DNA of 64,000 bases from Gloeocapsopsis sp. IPPAS B-1203 (GTDB taxonomy: Bacteria > Cyanobacteriota > Cyanobacteriia > Cyanobacteriales > Chroococcidiopsidaceae): positions 1 through 64,000 of the forward strand of contig NZ_PEIG01000009.1 of assembly GCF_002749975.1 (NCBI RefSeq). Reading direction: 5' to 3'. Shown here one piece after another: positions 7,668 through 17,181 of this stretch; within the stretch, counting starts at the first letter, position 1, and each line of letters begins with the position of its first letter. The notes under the pieces are model-generated. The model was not told the origin of the DNA, searched no databases, and saw only the letters and a list, made by a program, of their open reading frames with translations. Position numbers and translations under genes: made by a program.

Positions 7668-9854
7668 GAGTTCATCGAAGTAACGAGCGATCGCACTCTC
7701 AAGGCCAGGAAGCAACTCGCCGCGATTACTACCAAGAACACTATAACTTGGGCGGGGAGCGATTAAGCCTAGTTCTTGCAACGGACGAGCAATCACGTTA
7801 CTGGTACTCAAACCGGCTGTTTTGGCAGCTAGTCGTGCCAAGTCAGCCCAGGCGATCGCACTTTTGTTTGCCAAGTGCCACAAGCCGCACTCACCATCAA
7901 TTAACAAGTCAAGGCTAGTATGGACAAGATCGGGGACATATGTGGGTGAGACGATGGCATCCTCTGCGGCAATAAACGTCCGCCCCGCAGCCAACTCACG
8001 CAATGCGATCGTCACAAAGTTGTAATTATCCCAAGGTCCGAAAAAGGCACTCGTGCGAATTACCAATGATGCAGGATAAGCACTTAATACTCGCTCTTCG
8101 GCTAAAGCTTTACTCTGTCCATACACATTCAGCGGAGTCGCTGGATCGTCTTCTACATATGGCGTGGATATCGCACCATCAAACACCAAATCTGATGAGA
8201 AAGTCAGCAATGCTATATTATGTCGAGCGCAAACAGCGGCTAAAGTTGCGGGTCCTTGCGTATTGACCAGCATACAAATCTCCGGTTCGCGTTCCGCGTC
8301 GTCTACCCGTACATATCCAGCGGCATTGACAATTGCCCACGGCTGTAACTCAGTGAGAAATGCATCAACAGCGATGGGATCGGTAATGTCCATCTCTTGG
8401 CGCGTCAATAACTGGTACGAGATCCCCCGTAGATCGCAAATGCGTGCAAAAGCTTGACCAAGCGTTCCGGTTGCTCCCACGATCGCAATCGGTTTAGAGG
8501 TAACTCCTAAAGGAGGCTCAAAAGACGTTTTCTCCTGAGTTGAAACAGGGGGAAATAACAGCCGCGCTTGCCGATGCCACCATCCTGGGGTTGCTAGTAA
8601 TGGGTGCTGTGGAGTATGTCCAGCAGCAAGATCGCAGATCATTTTAGCGATCGCTGTCGGTCGGGGATGCAGCGAACGGACATCGAATACACCTGGCTCG
8701 TAATAGCCGTCACAGCGAGTGACTAAGTTATGCCAATCGTAGCTACCTAACAGCGACCAAGCGGTAACAGCGCGAACATCCACACCGCGATCGCGCAATT
8801 CTTGTGTGGTATTCCATACTTCGTATAGCCAGCGCAACTGTTCCTCACGGGTGCAGTTGAGGTGAACTTCAGTAATTGCCAGCGGTAATTTGTAGCGTTC
8901 CCACGCTTCTGCAAGCAAGCGGCGATGTCCAGCTATGCCTTCAGCACATACCCGTACCGCCTCGATATCTGCGTACTGATGCTTGCCATTACCTCCATGC
9001 GACCAACTTGGATAGCGTTCGATCCGCTCGTCCAACAAGCGATCGCTTGTTAGGTAGTGATTAATTCCCATAATATCCGGCGGACAAGGATTTTCTAAAA
9101 ATCCCGCAAGTTCAGCTTCATCGACTCCACACTGATGCAAGTAGTGCCACATCGGATGCGTTGGAGACAGCCTACCACACAACAAATCGAAACTTAGCCA
9201 GCGGCGCTCGTTTTCTAACGCTGCTTGGTATGCCAACAACGGCGTACTAAAAATTTTACCCAAATCTTCGGTTTGCACGAGTTGAGCATGAGGATTGACT
9301 TCGCGGATTGCCAAAATTGAAAGTGCGATCGCTCGGCACTGCCCTAACAAAGCGCGGATGAAAGTTAATTCATCTCTGCCGTGAGGATACCAATGACCGT
9401 ATAATCCACTAAATCGTGCCGTTGTTAATGGCTCATTGATTGGCGTGTAATGTGTCACCCAAGGATAGCGTTCAGCAACCGCACGCGCAAACGCAGCGAG
9501 TTTCTCTGGAAATTCTGGATCTACCAAGCTGGTATCGCTAGGACCACTACCATGATGCACTAATCCGACAATGGGACAAATGCCCAGTTCTCGCAATCGA
9601 CCTAGCCGTACATCAGCCCAAGTCCAATCAGCATTCTCGATGCCATTGGGTGCGATCCGCTCCCACAAAATTGGGTAACGAATCGTACGTATCCCCAGTT
9701 CGGCAAATAAATCCAAGTCATTCACGCGGGTTGCATGACCGTTGCGTTGCAACTGATCGAAATACTCATCACCCACACGATTAACTGTACACTCCAATCC
9801 AGCCCAGATTTCTACGGGATGTTTTGATACCATTTGGTTGAATGATTGTGACAT
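7662..9854 (-). CDS. GH1-like glycosidase fused to RmlD-type sugar-nucleotide reductase
   Basis: 730 residues. Residues ~15-405 are a glycoside hydrolase family 1-like barrel: TPINEP places the acid/base at Glu141, and ITEVH places the nucleophile at Glu329, although the usual TENG is TEVH. Residues ~450-728 are an extended SDR domain of the dTDP-4-dehydrorhamnose reductase type, with the NAD(P) loop GATGTLGQ (460-467), VNAAGYVRVDDAE, the active-site YGQSK and a SPTYVPDL substrate loop. The N-terminal barrel would cleave or transfer a beta-glycoside and the C-terminal domain would reduce a nucleotide-linked keto-sugar; linking these suggests glycan modification or synthesis. It lies head-to-tail with the glycosyltransferase-Glf fusion. 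Its 3' end borders a repeat element, so the last residues may be altered. Confidence 0.85.
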   Translation of the reverse strand: MSQSFNQMVSKHPVEIWAGLECTVNRVGDEYFDQLQRNGHATRVNDLDLFAELGIRTIRYPILWERIAPNGIENADWTWADVRLGRLRELGICPIVGLVHHGSGPSDTSLVDPEFPEKLAAFARAVAERYPWVTHYTPINEPLTTARFSGLYGHWYPHGRDELTFIRALLGQCRAIALSILAIREVNPHAQLVQTEDLGKIFSTPLLAYQAALENERRWLSFDLLCGRLSPTHPMWHYLHQCGVDEAELAGFLENPCPPDIMGINHYLTSDRLLDERIERYPSWSHGGNGKHQYADIEAVRVCAEGIAGHRRLLAEAWERYKLPLAITEVHLNCTREEQLRWLYEVWNTTQELRDRGVDVRAVTAWSLLGSYDWHNLVTRCDGYYEPGVFDVRSLHPRPTAIAKMICDLAAGHTPQHPLLATPGWWHRQARLLFPPVSTQEKTSFEPPLGVTSKPIAIVGATGTLGQAFARICDLRGISYQLLTRQEMDITDPIAVDAFLTELQPWAIVNAAGYVRVDDAEREPEICMLVNTQGPATLAAVCARHNIALLTFSSDLVFDGAISTPYVEDDPATPLNVYGQSKALAEERVLSAYPASLVIRTSAFFGPWDNYNFVTIALRELAAGRTFIAAEDAIVSPTYVPDLVHTSLDLLIDGECGLWHLANKSAIAWADLARLAAKTAGLSTSNVIARPLQELGLIAPRPSYSVLGSNRGELLPGLESAIARYFDELK

Positions 9855-9875
9855 TTAAATAACTAAAACTGACGA

Positions 9876-10023
9876 TTGGTAAGATGCCCTCCGACTGAAG
9901 TCGAGGCTACCCAGGCAAAGTGTACCTTCGTACACTCAAACAAAACATTTAGCAGCAATTCCACGGAGGTAAATGTGGTTTGTTTAGCTACGAATTCATT
10001 CGCAATCGCATTCGTACAGGAAG
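9876..10023 (+). repeat. MITE-like element, copy B
   Basis: Carries CCGACTGAAGTCG, GTGTACCTTCGTACAC, a decayed CCACGGAGG hairpin and the GAATTCATTCGC segment. The terminal inverted repeats are weak. It lies between the two sugar-locus fusion genes, about 20 bases upstream of the GH1-RmlD start on the other strand. Confidence 0.8.
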
Positions 10024-10136
10024 TTTGATGAGTTAAAAACACAAGCCGTAATTTCTAAGCAAACAGCAGCTTGCTTAAATACAGCAGTCGAAGTATAGGT
10101 GAGAACATTATGGAAGCTCAGAGCCTTTGTCTTGTA

Positions 10137-10180
10137 AAGTTTGCTCAACGGGGAAACCCCGCACGCAACGCAAACCGCTG
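10137..10180. repeat. Short hairpin repeat (GTTGCTCAACGGGG type)
   Basis: The hairpin CGGGG-AAA-CCCCG is flanked by TGCTCAA and GCAACGC. A similar hairpin element with CGGAGG-AAA-CCTCCG and flanks GTTGCTACAA / GCAACGC lies at about 30890-30922. These look like one family of small palindromic repeats. Confidence 0.5.
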
Positions 10181-10253
10181 TCCTAACTAGCTTTTAACAC
10201 TGACCCTTACTACAGGTGATGTGTTGATTGCAACTTGTTTCACCATTACCAAT

Positions 10254-12647
10254 TCAAGCTTTAAGTGCAATTTGCTTGTAAACCGCCAGCGCCTGGGCAA
10301 CGCATTGATCCATGTTGTAATACTTGTACGTTGCTAGCCTTCCGACAAAATACACTCGTGGTGTTGTATCAGCGAGTGCTTTGTACTGCTTGTAGATTTC
10401 CTGATTCTCAGGGCGCGGTACGGGGTAGTAAGGATCTCCCTCAGCTTGGGGAAATTCGTAAACGATGCTTGTTTTATGGTGTTCTTGCCCAGTTAGGTAT
10501 TTAAACTCTGTGACACGAGTATACAAGTGTTCGTTGGGATAGTTAATGACTGGTGCTGGTTGAAACACAGCAGCGTGATGCGTTTCGTGTTTAAAATCGA
10601 GCGATCGATACGGTAACTTACCATAGCGAAAATCAAAAAACTCATCAACCGGTCCAGTGTAAACCATCTCGCGGCAAGGTATCGCTTTGGCAATTTCTCG
10701 ATAATCCGTATTTAGCATGACTTTAATGTTGGGATGAGCCAACATATTCTCGAACATCCGTGTAAAACCGTGTCGTGGCATCGCTTGGTAGATGTCGGTG
10801 AAATAGCGATCGTCGCGGTTGGTACGAGTGGGAATCCGCGCGATTACCGATTTATCGAGTTCTGAGGGATCGAGTCCCCATTGTTTGCGCGTGTAGCCTC
10901 GGAAGAATTTTTCGTATAACTCCCGGCCGACTTTACTCACTACGACATCCTCACTCGTGCGGATGTATTCCCTTGATTCCCCAATCGATTTAAAGAATTC
11001 TGCTGCTTCAAATGAATTGAGGTTCATACCATACAGCTTGTTGATGGTGTCGAGGTTAATCGGAATCGGGACAAGTTGCCCATCTACACTTGCAAGAACG
11101 CGGTGTTCGTAAGCCCGCCACTGTGTGAAACGTGAAAGATACTCGAAGACTTCACGGGAGTTGGTATGAAAAATGTGCGGACCATATTTGTGAATTAGGA
11201 CGCCATGCTCGTCGTAACAATCGTAGGCGTTGCCACCAATGTGATTGCGCTTGTCTACAATCAGCACTGTTTTGCCATCACTTGCCAACCGTTCGGCGAT
11301 CGCACTGCCAGAAAACCCCGCCCCGACAATCAAGTAATCGAAGACAAATCTAGTAATAATGCTTGGTGCTTGTGGAATACTGGTCGTGCTGTCATGTTTA
11401 GCCGCGATCGCTGAATCAATGAGTTGGATCATTGATCCCCAAGTGCGATCCCATGAAATCTGTTCTAAAAAGGTATCTACTCGGCTTAACCATCTCAATG
11501 CAACATCCTCTTGCATTGCTGTTTGCACAGCGGTGACAAACTCCTCAACTGTGTCTGCAATTCGCACCAACTGCATCTCACCATAGGGACGCACCACGTC
11601 GCGAATTGAGGTGGATACCACAGGCTTACCCGCAGCGAGATACTCCGGAGTCTTCGTCGGGCTAATAAAGCGGGTTGATTCGTTGTGTGCAAACGGTAGT
11701 ATCGCCAAATCCCATCCAGCTAAATACGCAGGTAGCTGTTTGTAATCTTTCGCACCGAGGTAATGAATGTTTGCGCGTTGTGGTAAAGTTGCCGGATCGA
11801 TTTTTGCTACAGGTCCAAGCATCACCAAATGCCAGTCGGGACGCGCATCAGCAATTCCAGCGACTAACTCGATATCCATGCGTTCGTCAATCACGCCAAA
11901 AAAGCCTAAGCGGGGATGAGGAATATGAGCTTGATCGGCTGGTTCCTCTGCTTGAGATCTTGCTTGGGCAAAGTGGGCTACATCAACACTGCTAGGAAAA
12001 GCATAAACGTTCGGGTGCTGGTTGACTTTACTTTCGTAAAGGCTTTGTCCTCCGGTAAATACTAAGTCTGCACGACGGAATAATTCAGCTTCATAGTTTT
12101 TTAAAGCAGGGGATGCCCCTTTAAATGCAGACAATTCATCCATGCAATCGTATACCACTACTTCAGGTTGCAAATGACGTGTAAAGGCGATCGCCATTGG
12201 AGTGTAGTACCAACAGATGTACTTGCTGATGTTCTGCTGGGCAAACAAATTATCAATTAATTTTTGTAAGGTGGGAGCGATCGCCTCTTCACTCAATGCT
12301 TCTGGTAAGTGCGGCACAACAACCCAAACCCCACTTTCATCACGATTGATCTCCAACCTTTCTTCTTGATGTGAGCTAAAAATAGGTTCCTCAATGAAGA
12401 AGACTCGTTTTCTTTGAGCGCAGCGATTTAGAAGATGTTGAGGTCTTTGATAAACAAACTTCCAGCGCAAGTGAGATAAACAAATGACATCTGCTATCTC
12501 TGTAAATTCTATTGTTCTGAAATCGGTTTTGGAGCCTGATGATGAGTCTAGTGGTTCTGTTGCTATTGATAGCTTGGCTTCATCAACGCTGGATGACACC
12601 GCACCATTACTACCATTCTCTGCTGATTGAGCGTTTTCTCTGGGCAT
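10254..12647 (-). CDS. glf: Glycosyltransferase fused to UDP-galactopyranose mutase
   Basis: 797 residues in two enzymes. Residues ~50-405 resemble the GT4-like glycosyltransferase clade that begins LSHLRW.FVYQRPQHL and ends with FISPTKTPEYLAAGKPVVST, the Glu-containing donor-sugar motif. Residues ~432-797 are UDP-galactopyranose mutase: FAD loop DYLIVGAGFSGSAIAE, NHIGGNAYD, YGPHIFHT, and the C-terminal GRLATYKYYNMDQ that closes over FAD. Glf converts UDP-galactopyranose to UDP-galactofuranose, the donor for galactofuranosyl transfer. Fusing mutase to transferase implies the product is passed directly to a glycan. Twice the usual Glf length (~380) because of the fusion. Together with galT and galK downstream on the other strand, it suggests galactose-to-galactofuranose flow. 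Confidence 0.9.
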   Translation of the reverse strand: MPRENAQSAENGSNGAVSSSVDEAKLSIATEPLDSSSGSKTDFRTIEFTEIADVICLSHLRWKFVYQRPQHLLNRCAQRKRVFFIEEPIFSSHQEERLEINRDESGVWVVVPHLPEALSEEAIAPTLQKLIDNLFAQQNISKYICWYYTPMAIAFTRHLQPEVVVYDCMDELSAFKGASPALKNYEAELFRRADLVFTGGQSLYESKVNQHPNVYAFPSSVDVAHFAQARSQAEEPADQAHIPHPRLGFFGVIDERMDIELVAGIADARPDWHLVMLGPVAKIDPATLPQRANIHYLGAKDYKQLPAYLAGWDLAILPFAHNESTRFISPTKTPEYLAAGKPVVSTSIRDVVRPYGEMQLVRIADTVEEFVTAVQTAMQEDVALRWLSRVDTFLEQISWDRTWGSMIQLIDSAIAAKHDSTTSIPQAPSIITRFVFDYLIVGAGFSGSAIAERLASDGKTVLIVDKRNHIGGNAYDCYDEHGVLIHKYGPHIFHTNSREVFEYLSRFTQWRAYEHRVLASVDGQLVPIPINLDTINKLYGMNLNSFEAAEFFKSIGESREYIRTSEDVVVSKVGRELYEKFFRGYTRKQWGLDPSELDKSVIARIPTRTNRDDRYFTDIYQAMPRHGFTRMFENMLAHPNIKVMLNTDYREIAKAIPCREMVYTGPVDEFFDFRYGKLPYRSLDFKHETHHAAVFQPAPVINYPNEHLYTRVTEFKYLTGQEHHKTSIVYEFPQAEGDPYYPVPRPENQEIYKQYKALADTTPRVYFVGRLATYKYYNMDQCVAQALAVYKQIALKA

Positions 12648-13475
12648 AAATTATTTCAAGCTTTTTAATTAAAGTGATTATGAAGAGACTTACTAGATAA
12701 ACACAAAATTGCCTTGTTCTTGCACTTCACCTCAAGAACTATTGCCATGATTATTGAGTGGAATAAATTACTGCTTTTAGATTAGTAACTCTAAATTAGA
12801 GATTAAATTACATTAAATCAATTAACATCTACATTACAGAGCATATTTGTTTATATCAAAGGGAAGAAACTGTATGATTTTTATTTGTAAGCATAAATAC
12901 AAACGATTGTAATGGCTTAATAATAGAACTATGTTTTTTATTGGTAGTAATTTATTTTTCCTATAAACTTAACTAGGTTGATTCTTTTCAATTAATTTGA
13001 ATCTGCACTCCACACCAAAAAACTATTTAACAAACATAAATTTGCCTAAGTGCCAAGACAAAACTGCTGCTCAGAGCAATCTATTGCCTTCAACGTGTAC
13101 AACAAATGATTCAAGGAAACTCTACCTAAAGTTTTAGTTTAAGTTTACGTAATCTTGTATTCATTTTTTCACTTATGGAAAATGACGTGAATTCATGCCT
13201 CCAATATGCAACATTGGAATTTATCAGTTTATTGCAAAATGCTCTGATGCAAGCCTGTGAGTACTAACGATAGGTTGTCCAAGTTGTGAAACGCCGTTAC
13301 AATTCCCTCAAGCCTAGCTTTATCTGTAACCTTTAATTAAATCGTTTTTATAGATACATCTTAGTTTATATTAGTTTTACTCTTAAGGTAGAAGTGACAT
13401 TTAAGTAAAATACTTAACCTACTACTAGCAGCATTTTTTTGACAATGAATAACTTATTAGCCTACTAACTAAAAT
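12648..13475. other. Intergenic, AT-rich, divergent promoter region
   Basis: About 830 bases with no convincing coding frame and no member of the repeat families. It separates the minus-strand fusion genes from the plus-strand GH2-galT-galK group and should hold promoters for both directions. Confidence 0.45.
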
Positions 13476-13673
13476 ATGCAATTTCAAATTGAATGTAATA
13501 CCTTGAAAAATAGTGAAACTTGCTTGATATGTACAAAGCAGTTTCAGATGCAGAAGGCAAGATTAATTGTCTGCAATGACCAGGGTGATAGTTATGGAGA
13601 TATTTGCCCTCAGTGCGCGGCTATGGGCGCTTATTGGATTGGTCAACAACTTAAAGCCTTAGACGGGCGATAG
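13476..13673 (+). CDS. Small cysteine-rich zinc-ribbon-like protein
   Basis: 65 residues with two Cys pairs, ETCLICTK (C-L-I-C, residues 16-19) and ICPQCAAMG (C-P-Q-C, near 44-47), spaced as in a treble-clef or zinc ribbon. Ends in a short helix (YWIGQQLKALDG). No family name recognised; the protein is short but the Cys pattern and codon use support a real gene. It lies 470 bases upstream of the GH2 gene and is probably transcribed independently. Confidence 0.55.
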   Translation: MQFQIECNTLKNSETCLICTKQFQMQKARLIVCNDQGDSYGDICPQCAAMGAYWIGQQLKALDGR

Positions 13674-14145
13674 ACTTGGCTCCTAAGTTCTTTTGAAGAG
13701 TTACAAATTTAGTTTGTGCAAATAAATTATTCCTAGTTCCTAAGTTTATTGTATACATAAAACTTTTGAACTATTTTGCTATTAACAAAATAGCCACTAC
13801 TTGATTTGCCTAAAATCTTCAAAATATAGGATGCCATTCTCGCTAGTGTGAAGTCGCAAAACTTTTGAATAATATATTTAAATACGCAATTTAAACATAT
13901 TTAGCGTGCTATTGAATCTTTAAAGCATCGTTAATGCAATCCTATTCTCTTAAGAGAGGTACTTTGCCTTGTTCAATGGCAAGTACTAGCACTGAATATT
14001 AGTAGTTGATATAAGTAATTAAACCTAGATTACTCCCTCAACAATATTGCAAAAAATGTTATATGTCTGAAGTATAGTTGAGCTTGGCTTGCCCTCGGTT
14101 TAAGGAAAAAGAATTTTTCGTGTAGCGTCTAAAGGATATGTTTTA
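13674..14145. other. Intergenic upstream of the GH2-galT-galK operon
   Basis: AT-rich spacer of about 470 bases. No gene, repeat or riboswitch seen. It should contain the operon promoter. Confidence 0.4.
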
Positions 14146-16002
14146 ATGAATTTGTTATTGGAGATGTCGAGTGGGGAGATTGAATTACACCGTAATGCTG
14201 ACGTTAATAGGACTAAGTTAGTGGTAGATGGCTACCCACGCCCACAACTACAACGTCAGAACTGGCATAGTTTAAACGGCGTGTGGAAATTTGTGTTTGA
14301 CGACAAAGGGCAGTTTGTTCAGCCTAGTGATATTAGTGAGTGGATGTATACTATAGAAGTTCCATTTGCTCCCGAATCTACCAAAAGTGGTATTAACGAT
14401 CTAGGTTTTCACTCCAACTGCTGGTACGAGCGAGAATTTGCAACGCCGTCGGGTGAAGGCAGATTGTTGCTACATTTTGGAGCTGTAGACTATCGCGCTC
14501 GTGTTTGGGTTAATGGGCACTTCATGGCTGATCATGAAGGCGGACATACTCCATTCAGTATTGATATTACACCTGTGTTAAATAACAGTGGGGTAACGAA
14601 AGTTACAGTCTGGGCGCAGGACGATCCGCATGACTTGGCTAAGCCTCGTGGTAAGCAAGATTGGCAGTTAGAACCACATAGTATTTGGTATCCGCGCACG
14701 AGTGGCATTTGGCAGACAGTCTGGGTTGAACGTGTAAGCGGAACTTATATTGATCGCATTCGCTGGGCACCAGAATTTGAACGTTGGGAAATTGGTTTTT
14801 ATGCTGCGATCGCTGGCAATCGCCAAGATGGTATCCAGCTTAAGGTAAAACTGAGTATTGGCGATACAGTATTAGTAAAAGATACTTACGAAGTTTTCAA
14901 CGGAGAGATTCATCGCCGCATAGCGCTTTCCGATCCAGGAATCGACGACTACCGCAACGAACTGCTTTGGAGTCCAGAGAAACCAACACTGATCGATGCC
15001 GAAATTCAATTATGGGAAAACGATCAGCTTTTAGATGAAGTAAGATCTTACACGGCAATGCGGACAGTAGGGATACAACGCGATCGCTTTATGCTCAACG
15101 GTCGCCCGTATTACTTACGGTTAGTTCTCGATCAGGGTTACTGGCAAGATACATTAATGACTCCACCTTCAGATGCGGCGCTGCGGCGCGATGTGGAACT
15201 TGTCAAAGCAATGGGTTTCAATGGAGTTCGCAAGCACCAAAAAATTGAAGATCCGCGTTTCTTGTACTGGGCAGATGTCTTAGGACTCCTTGTTTGGGAG
15301 GAAATGCCCAGCGCTTACCGTTTTACTCCCAAAGCTGTAGAACGCATTACCAAAGAGTGGACAGAGGTGATTGAGCGAGATATCAGTCACCCGTGTATTG
15401 TCGTCTGGGTGCCATTTAATGAATCTTGGGGAGTCCCGAACTTAGTTGAAACACCAGCACACCGCAACTATGTTCTGGCAATGTATCACCTTACCAAGAC
15501 GCTCGATCCATCGCGTCCGGTGGTGGGTAACGATGGTTGGGAAAGTACTGATACCGATATTCTCGCAATTCATGACTACGAAACCAACGCTTTGCGGTTA
15601 GCGCATCGTTATGGACCAGAAGTCAAGCTATCAGATCTTTTTGAACGGCGGCGTCCTGGAGGACGAATCTTAACCTTAGATCACTATCCGCATCAAGGGC
15701 AACCTGTCATGCTTACCGAGTTTGGCGGGATTGCCTACGCCCCAGATGATAAACCGGATGCTGATAAAGCTTGGGGATATGAGCGATGTTTCAATATTTC
15801 CGAACTCGAAATGAAGTATACGGCACTCTTGGAAACAGTGAATAATATCGAAATGTTCAGCGGATTTTGTTACACGCAGTTTGCAGATACGTTTCAAGAA
15901 GCTAACGGGTTAGTGTATAGCGATCGCACGCCCAAAATCTCGATTGAGGCAATTCGTCAGGCAACTTTATCAGGAGGAGTATGTACTCCCACAAGCTGCT
16001 AA
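14146..16002 (+). CDS. Glycoside hydrolase family 2 (beta-galactosidase/glucuronidase-like)
   Basis: 618 residues. N-terminal jelly-roll (LNGVWKFVFD, FGAVDYRARVWVNG, GGHTPFSIDIT, about residues 40-195), a beta-sandwich (~200-300), and a TIM barrel with FNESWG (acid/base Glu426) and MLTEFGGIA (nucleophile Glu525). All core GH2 catalytic features are present. It lacks the extra C-terminal domains of LacZ and is nearer in size to beta-glucuronidase-type members. It overlaps the galT start by 22 bases, so the three genes form one operon; this context argues for release of galactose from a beta-galactoside that then enters the Leloir pathway. No signal peptide, so it is probably cytoplasmic. Substrate is inferred. 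Confidence 0.85.
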   Translation: MNLLLEMSSGEIELHRNADVNRTKLVVDGYPRPQLQRQNWHSLNGVWKFVFDDKGQFVQPSDISEWMYTIEVPFAPESTKSGINDLGFHSNCWYEREFATPSGEGRLLLHFGAVDYRARVWVNGHFMADHEGGHTPFSIDITPVLNNSGVTKVTVWAQDDPHDLAKPRGKQDWQLEPHSIWYPRTSGIWQTVWVERVSGTYIDRIRWAPEFERWEIGFYAAIAGNRQDGIQLKVKLSIGDTVLVKDTYEVFNGEIHRRIALSDPGIDDYRNELLWSPEKPTLIDAEIQLWENDQLLDEVRSYTAMRTVGIQRDRFMLNGRPYYLRLVLDQGYWQDTLMTPPSDAALRRDVELVKAMGFNGVRKHQKIEDPRFLYWADVLGLLVWEEMPSAYRFTPKAVERITKEWTEVIERDISHPCIVVWVPFNESWGVPNLVETPAHRNYVLAMYHLTKTLDPSRPVVGNDGWESTDTDILAIHDYETNALRLAHRYGPEVKLSDLFERRRPGGRILTLDHYPHQGQPVMLTEFGGIAYAPDDKPDADKAWGYERCFNISELEMKYTALLETVNNIEMFSGFCYTQFADTFQEANGLVYSDRTPKISIEAIRQATLSGGVCTPTSC

Positions 16003-17093
16003 AGCCAGATGGTCGTCATTTAACTTTATACAGTCGCTACCCAATTGATAGCAATATCACAGCCGTCAGCCCCAGTAATGAACCAGTGCAAGCAAATCCG
16101 CATCTGCGCTGGCATCCCTTACGCGGTGAATGGGTAGCCTACGCGAGTCACCGTCAAGCGCGGACATTCATGCCGCCTCCAGAATATAACCCCCTCGCAC
16201 CTACCAGCAATCCCACGTTTCCGACGGAACTACCATTAGGTAGATATGACGTCGCCGTGTTTGAGAACCGCTTTCCCTCACTCACAGTGGCTGCACACGA
16301 TCCGCCGCCGTCGATTGTGGAAACTTTACCCGCGCATGGTGCTTGTGAGGTGGTGGTATTTACGCAAGATCCGCAAGCTTCACTGGGTTCATTGGCACTC
16401 GACCACTTAGATTTGCTGTTGCAAGTGTGGGGCGATCGCACGCGCGTCCTTGGGGGAAATTCCCAAATTCAGTACGTCCTACCGTTTGAAAATAAGGGTG
16501 TGGAGGTGGGCGTAACGTTACACCATCCCCACGGACAAATTTATGCTTATCCATTTATTCCACCCGTACCCGCACGCATGCTAGAGATGCAACGGCGCTT
16601 TTACGCAGAACATCAACGGGGTTTGCTGCAAGATTTGATTGTCAAGGAGATTGCCGACAACCAAAGAATCGTTTATCAAGATGAAGCAGCGATCGCATTC
16701 GTGCCGGTATGTGCGCGTTATCCTTATGAGGTCTGGATTGCCCCGATTCAACCCGTTGCCACCTTTTGTGACCTGAGTGCAGCGCAACGCTGGAGTCTTG
16801 CCAAAGCTTTAAAAACGGTGACACTTAAATATGATGGCTTATGGCAGCGCCCATTTCCGTACTTGATGGCGTGGTTTCAAGCACCTACCGATGGCGAAGC
16901 GCATCCCGAAGCACATTTGCACGCCCAATTTTATCCTCCCTATCGGACAAGCGATCGCCTGAAATATTTAGCAGGAACTGAACTCGCCGCCGGGATGTTT
17001 GCTAATGATGCCCTACCAGAGGAAAAAGCAAAAGAGTTACAAGCTGTCGTTATTAATAGTGATGACACAACTCTATGGTTGCGGAATAGGTAA
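15981..17093 (+). CDS. galT: Galactose-1-phosphate uridylyltransferase
   Basis: 370 residues. GalT exchanges UMP between UDP-glucose and galactose-1-phosphate, the second step of the Leloir pathway. The HIT-type active site HHPHGQIYAYPF is present, with the uridylylated His in H-P-H-G-Q, as are HLRWHPLRGEWV near the N-terminus, VFENRFPS, and the C-terminal EAHLHAQFYPP metal motif. The ATG at 15981 lies inside the GH2 gene and is preceded by AGGAGG at 15972-15977, a very strong ribosome site that supports coupling. The last two codons and the TAA stop fall within a GGTAAT heptad repeat, so the repeat has supplied the C-terminus. Confidence 0.93.
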   Translation: MYSHKLLKPDGRHLTLYSRYPIDSNITAVSPSNEPVQANPHLRWHPLRGEWVAYASHRQARTFMPPPEYNPLAPTSNPTFPTELPLGRYDVAVFENRFPSLTVAAHDPPPSIVETLPAHGACEVVVFTQDPQASLGSLALDHLDLLLQVWGDRTRVLGGNSQIQYVLPFENKGVEVGVTLHHPHGQIYAYPFIPPVPARMLEMQRRFYAEHQRGLLQDLIVKEIADNQRIVYQDEAAIAFVPVCARYPYEVWIAPIQPVATFCDLSAAQRWSLAKALKTVTLKYDGLWQRPFPYLMAWFQAPTDGEAHPEAHLHAQFYPPYRTSDRLKYLAGTELAAGMFANDALPEEKAKELQAVVINSDDTTLWLRNR

Positions 17094-17148
17094 TAGGTAA
17101 TGGGTAATGGGTAATGAGAAACAAAAAGATATTTACCAATTACCAGTT
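17085..17148. repeat. GGGTAAT/ATTACCA heptad inverted repeat, site 1
   Basis: Four tandem units of the AATRGGTAAT type are followed after a short loop by TTACCAATTACCAG in inverse orientation, so the segment can fold into a hairpin. It contains the galT stop codon and lies in the galT-galK spacer. Confidence 0.8.
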
Positions 17149-17181
17149 TCTACGATTCCGTTTATTCCCACCTACGAACTT

